From NCBI RefSeq assembly GCF_003696265.1, contig NZ_RFFH01000016.1, positions 1 through 64,000 of the forward strand: a stretch of DNA of 64,000 nt, written 5' to 3'. A program made the position numbers and the translations under genes. The stretch is from Nocardia stercoris. GTDB lineage: Bacteria; Actinomycetota; Actinomycetes; Mycobacteriales; Mycobacteriaceae. The notes beneath the pieces were generated by a model. It was not told the DNA's origin, ran no database searches, and saw only the letters and a program-made list of their open reading frames with translations. This document shows positions 43,031-51,662 of the stretch, one piece after another. Numbering within the stretch: position 1 is the stretch's first letter; each line of letters opens with the position of its first letter.

Positions 43031-44295
43031 GCGCGACTCGCCTCGAACTTTTCATCGGCAAGGGTGGAGTCGGTAAGACCACCCTCGCCTGTGCGACCGC
43101 GATGGCGCACGCGCGCGCCGGGCAGCGGGTACTGGTCGCCTCGCTCGACCAGGCCCATTCTTTGGGTGACGCGCTCGGCACCGCGTTCCCGCACGGCGGC
43201 GGGGTGTCCACGGTGACATCCGATCTCGATGTGGTCGAGGTCGATTCGCTGGCCCTGCTGGAGGAACGGTTCCGCGGGGTGGCCGGTGCGCTCGCGGGTG
43301 CCGGGCACGATCACGGATTCGACCCGGGCGCACTGGATCCCGCCGAACTGACCGGCCTACCCGGTGTGCAGGAACTGTTGATGCTGGTGGAGATCGCGGG
43401 GTTCGCGCGGCGCGGCAGCTGGGACGTGATCGTCCTGGACTGTCCGCCCTCGGCGGACATGCTGCGCATCGTCACCGCGCCGGAGACGCTGCTCGGCTAT
43501 CTGGACCGGATCTGGCCGGCGCCGGTGCGGTCCCGGAGCCTGGTGGGCGGCGATCTGCGGCGCGCGGTGCTGGCCGTGGTGGTCGACCGGATCGCCGAGG
43601 CGGTGGGCGAGGTGCGGGATCTGCTGGCCGATCACCGCCGGACCGGGGTGCGGCTGGTGACCGGCGCGGAACGGGTCGCGGTCGCCGAATCGGCCCGGGT
43701 GCGTTCGGCGGCGGCGCTGCTCGGGCTGCGCCTGGACGAGGTGGTGGTGAACAAAGTGCTGCCGCCGCTGCCGTCGGCGGGCGGGCCGCAACATCCGGCG
43801 GCACAGTGGTATTCGAGCCGCCGGGCCGAGCAGCTCGCGGTGATCGCCGAGCTGCGCCGCCGGTGCGCGGGGGTGCCTGTGACGATCGCGCACCACAGCG
43901 GGCCCGAACCGGTCGGGCTGGATTGTCTTGCGGCGCTGTCCCACGCGGTCGGTACCCGTGCTCCCGCCGGATCCGGCGATGCGGACCCTATGATGCTGGG
44001 CATCGATGCGGACGACGCCTCCGGTGCGGCCGATGCCGGTCACCCGCAGGTCCGGCTGGAGTCGGGTACCGGCCTGGCGTCGGTCTTCACGATGCGGCTG
44101 GACCTGCCGGTGGTGGACCCGTCGACGCTGCGACTCGGACGAGTGGAGGACGATTTGATCGTGGGAGCGGACGGGGTGCGGCGCCGGTTGCGGCTGGCGC
44201 CGGAGTTGCGGCAGTGCACGGTCGACGCCGCGGAGCTGACGGGCGACCAGCTGGTGCTCCGGTTCCGGCCGGACCCGCAGGTGTGGGCGCAATGA
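43027..44295 (+). CDS. ArsA/GET3-like P-loop ATPase
   Basis: A 422-residue anion-transporting-ATPase-like protein (Rv2184c position). The deviant Walker A GKGGVGKTTLAC lies at residues 10-21 and the Walker B-type VIVLDCPPSADMLRI further on; a C-terminal beta-rich domain (VFTMRLDLPVVDPS) follows, as in ArsA-family proteins with an alpha-crystallin-like end. The first ATG in frame (43102) would delete the P-loop, so translation must start upstream. No ATG, GTG or TTG precedes the P-loop in frame within the gap; CTG 43027, overlapping the previous stop as CTGA, is the best candidate. Confidence 0.82.
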   Translation: MSATRLELFIGKGGVGKTTLACATAMAHARAGQRVLVASLDQAHSLGDALGTAFPHGGGVSTVTSDLDVVEVDSLALLEERFRGVAGALAGAGHDHGFDPGALDPAELTGLPGVQELLMLVEIAGFARRGSWDVIVLDCPPSADMLRIVTAPETLLGYLDRIWPAPVRSRSLVGGDLRRAVLAVVVDRIAEAVGEVRDLLADHRRTGVRLVTGAERVAVAESARVRSAAALLGLRLDEVVVNKVLPPLPSAGGPQHPAAQWYSSRRAEQLAVIAELRRRCAGVPVTIAHHSGPEPVGLDCLAALSHAVGTRAPAGSGDADPMMLGIDADDASGAADAGHPQVRLESGTGLASVFTMRLDLPVVDPSTLRLGRVEDDLIVGADGVRRRLRLAPELRQCTVDAAELTGDQLVLRFRPDPQVWAQ

Positions 44296-44771
44296 CCTCG
44301 GCGAGCGCGCGCTCGACGGGACCGTCGGCCGAGCACGTCCACGGTGACGGATTCGGCGAGTTCACCGAAGAACTGCGGCTGCTCGCCGAGACCCTGCTCG
44401 AGCGGGTCGAACCGGTCTTGCGCCGCGCCGCCGCGGAGTCCGGCGCGGACGCCGGGCCGTGCGCGTGGTGCCCGATGTGTGCGGCGGCGGCGTTGCTCAA
44501 GGGCGACCACCACGACGTGGTCGCGGCTATCGCCGGGCACGGCACCGCGATCGTGACTGTCCTGCGCGAGGCCCTGGCGGGTGTACCCGTGGAACCCGTG
44601 CTACCACCGGAATTCGGGGCCGGGTCCGCCGCGCCCCGCGAATCCGCTGTGCCGGAGCCGGATTCGGCATCCGCGCCGAAAGCCGGTGCGACGCCTGCCG
44701 GATCCGCGGCGCACCGGCCGCCGCGCGGCACATCCGGATACGTCTCCATCCCGGTGACGATCAAGGTATGA
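44292..44771 (+). CDS. Conserved hypothetical with CxxCxxC motif (Rv2183c position)
   Basis: A 159-residue protein overlapping its upstream neighbour by ATGA. The N-terminal ~65 residues are helical (FTEELRLLAETLLERVEPVLRRA), followed by CAWCPMCAAAALLKG, a CxxCxxC metal-site candidate, and then a disordered Ala/Pro/Ser tail ending SIPVTIKV. The operon with an ArsA-like ATPase and a ROK kinase suggests a shared process, but none is known. The stop overlaps the ROK kinase ATG. Confidence 0.78.
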   Translation: MTSASARSTGPSAEHVHGDGFGEFTEELRLLAETLLERVEPVLRRAAAESGADAGPCAWCPMCAAAALLKGDHHDVVAAIAGHGTAIVTVLREALAGVPVEPVLPPEFGAGSAAPRESAVPEPDSASAPKAGATPAGSAAHRPPRGTSGYVSIPVTIKV

Positions 44772-45769
44772 CCAGCACCGTCGGCCGGCAACTGCCGCTG
44801 ACCGCCGGGATCGACGTGGGCGGGACCAATATTCGCGCCTCGGTCGTCGACGGCGCCGGTGAGGTGCTCGACACCGTGACCGCGCAGACCCCGCATTCCG
44901 CGGCGGCCCTCGAGGACGCGATCGAGCGGGTCGTGGGCGAGCTGCGCGCCGGGCACGCGATCGACGCGGTCGGCCTGGCCGTCGCCGGCTTCGTGGACGA
45001 GCAGCGCTCGGCGGTGCGGTTCGCGCCGCATCTGCCCTGGGAGGACACCCCGGTCGCGCGGCGGCTCGGTGCGCGGCTGGGTCTGCCGGTGATCCTCGAA
45101 CACGACGCGAACGCGGCCATGTGGGCCGAGTACCGGTTCGGTGCCGCCTCCGGCGCGCACAACGGCGTACTGGTCGCGATCGGGACCGGGATCGGTGCCG
45201 CGCTGCTGGTCGAGGGCCGGCTGTACCGGGGCAGTTTCGGGGTGGCGCCCGAGCTCGGGCATCTGCGGGTGGTGCCGAACGGGCGCGCCTGCCCGTGCGG
45301 GAAGCGCGGTTGCTGGGAGCGGTACTGCAGTGGAACCGCCTTGGTCGACACCGCGATCGAGGCGCTCGCGACCGTGCCCGGCCGGGCGACGCCGCTGGCC
45401 CGCGAGGTGGTGCGCGACCCGGGTTCGCTGACCGGTCGCCGGGTCGCCGGTGCGGCGCAGGACGGTGATCCGGTGGCGCTGGCCGTGATCGCGGATTTCG
45501 CGCGCTGGCTCGGGCTCGGACTGGCGTTCGTGGGCGACATCTTCGATCCTGATCTGATCGTGATCGCCGGTGGCGTGAGTTCGTCGGCGCCGCTGTTCCT
45601 CGACGCCGCCCGCGAGCACTACGCGGCCGCGGTCACCGGCGGCCGGCATCGGCCGCTGGCCCGGATCCGCACGACCCAGCTCGGGGAGGCGGCGGGGATG
45701 ATCGGCGCCGCGGAACTGGCGCGTGCCGCGCTCACCTCGGCTGGTGAAGCACGTGTTTCACCACTGTGA
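44768..45769 (+). CDS. ROK-family glucokinase
   Basis: A 333-residue sugar kinase. The ATP-phosphate motif GIDVGGTNIRASVVD opens the protein; HDANAAMWAEY contains the catalytic Asp; GTGIGAALLVEG and the zinc motif CPCGKRGCWERYCSG complete the ROK signature. The most likely reaction is ATP (or polyphosphate) phosphorylation of glucose to glucose-6-phosphate. It overlaps the preceding gene by ATGA and ends the four-gene coupled run that starts with the SRPBCC gene at 42593. Confidence 0.9.
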   Translation: MTSTVGRQLPLTAGIDVGGTNIRASVVDGAGEVLDTVTAQTPHSAAALEDAIERVVGELRAGHAIDAVGLAVAGFVDEQRSAVRFAPHLPWEDTPVARRLGARLGLPVILEHDANAAMWAEYRFGAASGAHNGVLVAIGTGIGAALLVEGRLYRGSFGVAPELGHLRVVPNGRACPCGKRGCWERYCSGTALVDTAIEALATVPGRATPLAREVVRDPGSLTGRRVAGAAQDGDPVALAVIADFARWLGLGLAFVGDIFDPDLIVIAGGVSSSAPLFLDAAREHYAAAVTGGRHRPLARIRTTQLGEAAGMIGAAELARAALTSAGEARVSPL

Positions 45770-45874
45770 AATCGGTCCTGCGAGGTTTGTCGCGCCTGAT
45801 GGCGGACGGTAGAGTCGCTAACGGATACCGCCGCGCGGAGTCGGAGGTCCACGGGTGCACGGGGAAAGGACGCG

Positions 45875-46594
45875 ATGTTCTACTGGCTGTTGAAGTACGT
45901 GCTGGTCGGACCGTTCATGCACATGTACAACCGGCCCGAAGTCGAAGGTGTGGAACACATTCCGGCTGACGGCCCGGCGATCCTGGCGGGCAATCACCTG
46001 TCGTTCACCGACTGGCTGTTCACCCCGTTGCTGAGCCCGCGGCGCATCACGTACCTGGCCAAGTCGGAGTACTTCACCACCCCGGGCGTGAAGGGGCGGC
46101 TGCAGAAGTTCTTCTTCGCCGGCACCGGCCAGTACCCGATCGACCGCAGCGGCGCCTCGGCCGCCGAGGACGCGCTCAACACCGCTCGCAAGCTGCTCGC
46201 GGAGGGCCGCCTGGTCGGGCTGTACCCGGAGGGCACCCGCTCGCCGGACGGCCGCCTGTACAAGGGCAAGACCGGTGTGGCCCGGCTGGCGCTGGAGACC
46301 GGTGTCCCGGTGATCCCGGTCGCGCTGATCGGCACCAACGAGGTCTGCCCGCCCGGACCGTTCCGGTGGCGGCGCAAGAAGGTGATCGTCAAGTTCGGTA
46401 AACCGATCGACTTCTCCCGGTACGAGGGGATGAGCGGTAACCGGTTCGTCGAGCGCGCGGTCACCGACGAGATCATCTACGAGCTGATGCAGCTGTCGGG
46501 CCAGGAGTACGTCGACGTGTACGCGCACGGCCTGCGCAAGGGCGCGACCGACGAGCCCGAGGCCGCGCGGATCCCGGAGACCCTCGCGAGCTGA
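45875..46594 (+). CDS. 1-acylglycerol-3-phosphate acyltransferase (PlsC family)
   Basis: A 239-residue membrane-associated acyltransferase. Motif I is NHLSFTD (HX4D), motif III is YPEGTRSPDG, and VPVIPVALIGT follows as motif IV. It would acylate lysophosphatidic acid or a related glycerolipid (Rv2182c position). GGAAAGGA lies about 5 nt before the ATG. It has its own 105-bp upstream gap, with TAGAGT near 45810, and a strong downstream terminator. Confidence 0.92.
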   Translation: MFYWLLKYVLVGPFMHMYNRPEVEGVEHIPADGPAILAGNHLSFTDWLFTPLLSPRRITYLAKSEYFTTPGVKGRLQKFFFAGTGQYPIDRSGASAAEDALNTARKLLAEGRLVGLYPEGTRSPDGRLYKGKTGVARLALETGVPVIPVALIGTNEVCPPGPFRWRRKKVIVKFGKPIDFSRYEGMSGNRFVERAVTDEIIYELMQLSGQEYVDVYAHGLRKGATDEPEAARIPETLAS

Positions 46595-46610
46595 TCGCCA
46601 CGGATTCGAC

Positions 46611-46644
46611 AACGGCCCCCGCCTGATCCCAGGTGGGGGCCGTT
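46611..46644. terminator. Terminator after the plsC-like gene
   Basis: AACGGCCCCC (46611-46620) pairs with GGGGGCCGTT (46635-46644), extended by CCT/AGG inside, followed by TCGTTG. It lies between convergent genes. Confidence 0.85.
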
Positions 46645-46729
46645 TCGTTGTCCCGAGCCGGGGGCCGCCGCGGCCGCGCGACACGAACGCCACGCGCCTG
46701 TCCGGCCGTCCGCCGAGGGAACCGGTGGT

Positions 46730-47230
46730 TCAGGCCGTCCGGCGCAGATGAGCTTCCACGGCCTCGAACTTGGCCAGGTTGTGGCGGGCGTCGGTCAGCG
46801 CGTCGTGCGCGCCCTTCGGGACGGGCGGCAGTGGTGGTCGGCCGGACATGTCCCAGTACTGGCGCAGTTCGTTGGTGTAGCGGGGCAGGTTGCCGGGCAG
46901 ATCGACCATCGAACCCCACAGCTGGCAGAGCGCGACATGGTCGTACGCGCCGACCCAGGCCCACAGCTGCGGTTCGACCGCCGGGCGGGGGACCAGGAAG
47001 CGGTACAGCTCGTCCCGGATGGTCGCGCGGTCGCGCCACAGCGGTGACGCGGGGGCGGGCAGTTTGGGCAGCACGTTGCGCCGCACCCAGGGGCCGGCTT
47101 TGCGTTCGTCGAATTCCGTGGACACCGCGTAATATTCGCGCCCGTCCTCGCAGACCACGCCGATCGAGACCAGGTCGATGGTGACCCCGTCTTCGATGAA
47201 CTCGCAGTCGTAAAAGTATCTGAGCGTGAT
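46730..47230 (-). CDS. RNase AS-type 3'-5' exoribonuclease (Rv2179c-like)
   Basis: A 166-residue DEDDh nuclease of the RNase T/RNase AS group. Reading in frame from 47230 gives ITLRYFYDCEFIED, whose DxE is the first catalytic motif, followed by WAWVGAYDHVALCQLWG and HDALTDARHNL for the remaining Asp/His. The first canonical start (GTG 47158) would remove the DxE motif, so the true start is upstream. The codon there is ATC (47230-47228), 7 nt after AAGGAG; no ATG, GTG, CTG or TTG is in frame nearby. This is an unusual start or a local sequence error. Divergent from aroG. Confidence 0.8.
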   Translation of the reverse strand: MTLRYFYDCEFIEDGVTIDLVSIGVVCEDGREYYAVSTEFDERKAGPWVRRNVLPKLPAPASPLWRDRATIRDELYRFLVPRPAVEPQLWAWVGAYDHVALCQLWGSMVDLPGNLPRYTNELRQYWDMSGRPPLPPVPKGAHDALTDARHNLAKFEAVEAHLRRTA

Positions 47231-47357
47231 CGCGGTGCTCCTTCTGGTGGCCGCGGGCGGGGTGCCCTCGGCATCGGTCGTCGATCCGCCCGATCCGGAA
47301 CGCCGCGCGTGGTTGCCGACCGGATCGGGCGGTGTGGCCCGGCTATTCTCCCGTATC

Positions 47358-47363
47358 TATTCT
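47358..47363 (+). promoter_or_regulatory. -10 element (TATTCT) of aroG
   Basis: TATTCT then GGGCAG (6 nt) then GTG 47370. A second TATTCT lies at 47344-47349. Confidence 0.5.
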
Positions 47364-47369
47364 GGGCAG

Positions 47370-48755
47370 GTGAACTGGACCGTGGACGTACCGATCGACC
47401 GCCTGCCGGAACTCCCTCCGCTGCCCGACGAGCTGCGCCGCCGGCTCGACGACGCGCTGGCCCGCCCGGCCCTGCAGCAGCCCTCCTGGGACCCGGTCCT
47501 GGCCGCGAACATGCGTACGGTGCTGGAGAGTGTCCCGCCGATCTGTGTCCCGGCGGAGGTCGACGAGCTGCGCACCGAGCTCGCCGAGGTGGCGCTGGGC
47601 AATGCCTTCCTGATGCAGGGCGGTGACTGCGCGGAGACCTTCGCCGACAACACCGAGCCGCACATCCGCGGCAATATCCGCACGCTGCTGCAGATGGCGG
47701 TGGTGCTCACCTACGGCGCGAGCCTGCCGGTGGTGAAGGTCGCGCGCATCGCGGGCCAGTACGCCAAGCCGCGCTCGTCCGACATCGACGCCATGGGCCT
47801 GAAGTCCTACCGGGGCGACATGGTGAACGGCCTGGCGGCCGACCCGGCCGCGCGGGAGCACGATCCGTCGCGGCTGGTGCGCGCCTACGCCAACGCCAGC
47901 GCCGCCATGAACCTGGTGCGCGCGCTGACCAACGCCGGCATGGCCGACCTGCACCGGTTGCACGACTGGAACCGTGACTTCGTCGCCAAGTCCCCGGCCG
48001 GCGCCCGCTACGAGCAGATGGCCGAGGAGATCGACCGCGGCCTGCGGTTCATGAGCGCCTGCCGTGTGCAGGACCCGACCCTGAAGGCCGCCAAGATCTA
48101 CGCCTCGCACGAGGCGCTGGTGCTCGACTACGAGCGGGCGATGCTGCGGCTGGCGGAGAACTCGGCCGGTGAGCCGGCCCTCTACGACCTGTCGGCGCAT
48201 TTCGTCTGGATCGGCGAGCGGACCCGTCAGCTCGACGGCGCGCACATCGCGTTCGCCGAGCTGCTGGCCAACCCGATCGGGCTCAAGATCGGCCCGACCA
48301 CCACTCCGGAACAGGCCGTGGAGTACGTCGAGCGGCTGGACCCGCGCAACGAGCCCGGCCGGTTGACGCTGGTGGCGCGAATGGGCAACAGCAAGGTGCG
48401 TGAGGTGCTGCCCGGGATCATCCAGAAGGTCCAGGCCACCGGCCATCACGTGATCTGGCAGTGCGACCCGATGCACGGCAACACCCACGAATCGTCGACC
48501 GGTTACAAGACGCGGCACTTCGACCGCGTCATCGACGAGGTGCAGGGCTTCTTCGAGGTGCATCACGCGCTGGGCACCCACCCGGGCGGCCTGCACATCG
48601 AGCTGACCGGCGAGAACGTCACCGAATGTCTCGGCGGCGCGCAGGACATCTCGGATCTGGATCTGGAGGACCGCTACGAGACCGCGTGCGACCCGCGCCT
48701 GAACACCCAGCAGTCGCTGGAGCTGGCGTTCCTGGTCGCTGAGATGTTGCGGTGA
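47370..48755 (+). CDS. aroG: Class II DAHP synthase
   Basis: A 461-residue enzyme that condenses PEP and erythrose-4-phosphate, the first shikimate-pathway step. Length and sequence match mycobacterial AroG: LQGGDCAETFADNTEPHIRGN, RIAGQYAKPRSSDID, GERTRQLDGAH, IWQCDPMHGNT and HIELTGENVTECLGG (metal-binding Glu/Asp region). Homology begins at VNWTVDVPIDRLP, so GTG 47370 was chosen; it follows a -10 element by 6 nt and looks leaderless. The stop overlaps the next gene by GTGA. Confidence 0.96.
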   Translation: MNWTVDVPIDRLPELPPLPDELRRRLDDALARPALQQPSWDPVLAANMRTVLESVPPICVPAEVDELRTELAEVALGNAFLMQGGDCAETFADNTEPHIRGNIRTLLQMAVVLTYGASLPVVKVARIAGQYAKPRSSDIDAMGLKSYRGDMVNGLAADPAAREHDPSRLVRAYANASAAMNLVRALTNAGMADLHRLHDWNRDFVAKSPAGARYEQMAEEIDRGLRFMSACRVQDPTLKAAKIYASHEALVLDYERAMLRLAENSAGEPALYDLSAHFVWIGERTRQLDGAHIAFAELLANPIGLKIGPTTTPEQAVEYVERLDPRNEPGRLTLVARMGNSKVREVLPGIIQKVQATGHHVIWQCDPMHGNTHESSTGYKTRHFDRVIDEVQGFFEVHHALGTHPGGLHIELTGENVTECLGGAQDISDLDLEDRYETACDPRLNTQQSLELAFLVAEMLR

Positions 48756-49063
48756 TACCCGACATGTCGGTGGTGTTCCGTGGGGCCGGTGCGTTGCGCG
48801 TCGACCCCGCGGATCGCACGATTCTGCGCCTGCTGCGTGATCGGGACCGGGAGGGGTATCCGTCGGAGGTCGTGCTGCGCGACGGCAGCCGGCTGCTGAT
48901 CTACAACATCTCCTGGGGTTACGACCCGGTGACGGTTGCTGCCCAGGTCACCACCAATATCAGTCCGAGTGTGCGAGGTGCGCTGGTCGAGGTGTTCTCC
49001 ACGCACGCGGTGGTCGCGGTGAACGATCCGGAGACGGGGGATCCGTTGCTGGCTGTCGCGTGA
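48752..49063 (+). CDS. Hypothetical protein, 103 aa
   Basis: A ~100-residue protein starting at GTG 48752 (overlapping the aroG stop as GTGA) or ATG 48764 (MSVVFRGAGALRVD). It is mostly beta-strand-like (SEVVLRDGSRLLIYNISWGYDPV, VRGALVEVFSTHAVVAV) with no signal peptide or metal motif. It is coupled to aroG, so it may be co-expressed with it. Function unknown. Confidence 0.7.
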   Translation: MIPDMSVVFRGAGALRVDPADRTILRLLRDRDREGYPSEVVLRDGSRLLIYNISWGYDPVTVAAQVTTNISPSVRGALVEVFSTHAVVAVNDPETGDPLLAVA

Positions 49064-49222
49064 CGGTGCGGCTACGGTCGATGCCGGGCTGAAACCGATT
49101 CTCCACCTGTGACAGGCGGTTCTCCGCTAGTGTTAGCTGATCAGTTGCTAATTATCGTCGATCGGGTAACATTTCCTCAATGGTTTCAAACGGGAGGAAC
49201 CAGTGAGGCTTCTGGAGGCAGC

Positions 49223-49555
49223 ATGCAGACCGTTTCGGTGACCGCCGGCCAGTCAATGGTCGTCAATCGGCACTCCGCACCACAGCTCGCACCGGTACTC
49301 GCACAGCACGACTTCGTGCAGGACGGTGTCCGCATCCGCGTCGCCATCGACCGGCCCATGGTCGACCGCGTCCGCGGCACCTGGCGCTGCCGGCTGGCCG
49401 TCACCCGCGGTGAGGGCGAGCTGGAACAGAGCCACGTGGTCGGCGCCAGCTCCGGCGCCGTCCTGGAAGAGGCCCTGAACCTCGCCGCGGCCACCCTCGG
49501 GGTCTCCGCGATCCAGCTGCTCAGCGACGCCCGCGTGGGCCTGGTCAGCCGGTAG
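49223..49555 (+). CDS. Hypothetical protein, 110 aa
   Basis: A 110-residue soluble protein starting MQTVSVTAGQSMVVNRHSAP. ATG 49223 was chosen for the GGAGG 4 nt upstream. It has a strand-rich centre (VRIRVAIDRPMVDRVRGTWRCRLAV) and a C-terminal helix (GAVLEEALNLAAATLGVSAIQLL). No catalytic motif is seen. It converges on pknL with only 1 bp between stops. Confidence 0.72.
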   Translation: MQTVSVTAGQSMVVNRHSAPQLAPVLAQHDFVQDGVRIRVAIDRPMVDRVRGTWRCRLAVTRGEGELEQSHVVGASSGAVLEEALNLAAATLGVSAIQLLSDARVGLVSR

Positions 49556-49556
49556 G

Positions 49557-51533
49557 TCAGAAGGGCAGAACGGTCAGCACCACCTGGGTGCCGGGCTCCA
49601 GGCGAGTCCCGGCCGCGACGGACTGGATCCGCACGGTGCCACGATCGTTGCTCAGGATCTGGCTGATATTGACCTTCAGTCCCAGCGCCTCGAGCTGACC
49701 GCGCGCCGAACCGGCCGGCTGACCGGTCACGTCCGGCATCTTCACGGCGTTGGAGATCAGCAGGGTGACCGCGTTCCCGGACAGCACCGACGTGCCGGCG
49801 CCGGGATCGGTACCCACCACGACACCCCCGTCGATCTTCGAGTCGAACTGGGTTCGGGTGTCCTTCACCGAGAGTCCGGCATTGGTGATCGCGGTGGTGG
49901 CGTCCTGCTCGGTCCTGCCCCGGACATCGGGGATCGGGACCGGGGTCGAGCCCTTGCTGGTGTACATCTTCACCATCGCGCCACCGGGCAGTTCGGTACC
50001 CGGCGCGGGATCGAGTTGGGCGACAGTGCCTTTCGGTACCTGACTGGCGATGTCGCCGCCGCGCACCGGAATCAGGCCGGCGTCGCGGATCGCCTGCTCG
50101 ACGGCGGTCACCTGGGCGCCCGGCTGCAGCGCCGGCACCTTCGGCTTGCCGCTGGAGACCAGCACCGCCACCGTCGAACCCTTGGCGACGTGCGCGCCCG
50201 CGGCCGGATCGGTGCCGACCACACCACCCACCGGAACCGTCTCCGACGCCTTGTCGCGGGTCGAGGTCTTGAAACCGGCGCTCTGCAGTTCCGCGGCGGC
50301 TCGGTCGACTGTCATGCCGGCGGTGGACGGCACCGAGGTGTACTGCCCGATGGCCGCCCACCAGGCACCCGCACCCAGCACCAGGGCGAGGACGACCACG
50401 GCGGCGGTGGCCCAGATCGCGGTCCGGCGGCGGGTCGGCTTGTCGACCGGCAAGTACTCCTGCGGGCGGCGCGGCTCGTGCGCCACCGGCCGCGCCATGC
50501 CGTGCTGGGCCGGGTCGGCGATCGGCTGCCCGGCGGTCAGCACCTGGGTGTGCGCGGGCTGCTCGAACCGATGGGTGGTGTCGTCGGCGCGCGGCGGCTG
50601 CGGCGCGGGACGGGCCGGCATCACCGTCTTGTACTTGGCCGACAGATGTTCGGCGGAATCCTTGGGGGAGGGCACGCGGTAGTCCGGCAGACCCAGGACG
50701 GCCGCGATGCGCTCGAGTTCGGCGCCCATCTCGGCGGCGTCGGCGAAGCGGTGCACGGGTTCCCGGGCGGTCGCGCGGGCCACCAACTCGTCGAACTCCG
50801 GCGGCACGCCCTCGATGAACGAGCTCGGCGGCGGCACATCCTTCTCCACCCGCTGATACGCGATCGACAGCGAGGTGTCACCGGTGAAAGGTGTTCGGCC
50901 GGTGAGCATCTCGAAGATCAGGATGCCGAACGAGTACACGTCGCTGCGCGCGTCGGCGGTGCCCTCGGTCACCTGCTCGGGGGAGAGGTAGGCGGCGGTC
51001 CCCAGGATCACGCTCGCCGACGTGGTCGACGAACCGGCCACCGCGCGGACCAAGCCGAAATCGGCGATCTTCACCTCGCCGGCATCGGAGATCAGCAGGT
51101 TCTCCGGCTTGATGTCGCGGTGGATCAGACCCGCGTGGTGGGCGACCGCCAGACCGGCCAGCGCCGGCTGGGCGACCGCGCGGACCGCGTGCGGCGGCAT
51201 CGGGCCACGTTCGCGCAGCAGCTCGCGCAGGGTGCCGCCCTCGACCAGTTCCATGATCAGGAACGGGTACTCCCGGTCGACACCCTGGTCGTAGACCGCC
51301 ACCAGCGACGGATGCTTCAGCTTGGCCACCGACCGGGCCTCGAATTCGAAGCGGCTGACGAACTGCGGATCGCCGGAGAACTTCGGATCCATCACCTTGA
51401 TCGCGACGGGGCGGTCCAGTCGGGTGTCCTCCCCGAGGAAGACCATGGACATCCCACCTCGAGCGATCGGCGCATCGATGCGGTATCGCTCGTCCAGCAT
51501 CTGGCCGATCAACTGATGTCCTCCGACTTTCAC
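49557..51533 (-). CDS. pknL: PASTA-domain Ser/Thr protein kinase PknL
   Basis: A 658-residue membrane kinase. The cytosolic domain has the glycine loop IARGGMSMVFLG, VAIKVM lysine, HRDIKPENL catalytic loop, DFGLVRA, activation loop AGSSTTSASVILGTAAYLSPEQ and a Pro-rich juxtamembrane region; one TM helix (AIWATAAVVVLALVLGAGAW, ~370-390) leads to four PASTA-type extracellular repeats (e.g. VPSTAGMTVDRAAAELQSAGF), which sense muropeptides or lipid II. GTG 51533 was chosen; TTG 51512, just after GGAGGA, is an alternative. Divergent from the Rv2175c-like gene, whose product is a PknL substrate in M. tuberculosis. Confidence 0.94.
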   Translation of the reverse strand: MKVGGHQLIGQMLDERYRIDAPIARGGMSMVFLGEDTRLDRPVAIKVMDPKFSGDPQFVSRFEFEARSVAKLKHPSLVAVYDQGVDREYPFLIMELVEGGTLRELLRERGPMPPHAVRAVAQPALAGLAVAHHAGLIHRDIKPENLLISDAGEVKIADFGLVRAVAGSSTTSASVILGTAAYLSPEQVTEGTADARSDVYSFGILIFEMLTGRTPFTGDTSLSIAYQRVEKDVPPPSSFIEGVPPEFDELVARATAREPVHRFADAAEMGAELERIAAVLGLPDYRVPSPKDSAEHLSAKYKTVMPARPAPQPPRADDTTHRFEQPAHTQVLTAGQPIADPAQHGMARPVAHEPRRPQEYLPVDKPTRRRTAIWATAAVVVLALVLGAGAWWAAIGQYTSVPSTAGMTVDRAAAELQSAGFKTSTRDKASETVPVGGVVGTDPAAGAHVAKGSTVAVLVSSGKPKVPALQPGAQVTAVEQAIRDAGLIPVRGGDIASQVPKGTVAQLDPAPGTELPGGAMVKMYTSKGSTPVPIPDVRGRTEQDATTAITNAGLSVKDTRTQFDSKIDGGVVVGTDPGAGTSVLSGNAVTLLISNAVKMPDVTGQPAGSARGQLEALGLKVNISQILSNDRGTVRIQSVAAGTRLEPGTQVVLTVLPF

Positions 51534-51649
51534 AACGCTTCCCACCTCTCGCGAGCACGGCGACACGTGGCTGTCGCCCCGGGACGACCTCCCCGATGTT
51601 ATCGGGGGATACCGGCCGGGTGTCTCACGATGGGTCGTCGGCCACGGAC

Positions 51650-51655
51650 TACGGT
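51650..51655 (+). promoter_or_regulatory. -10 element (TACGGT) of the Rv2175c-like gene
   Basis: TACGGT then GTTCGGC (7 nt) then GTG 51663. Confidence 0.4.
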
Positions 51656-51662
51656 GTTCGGC

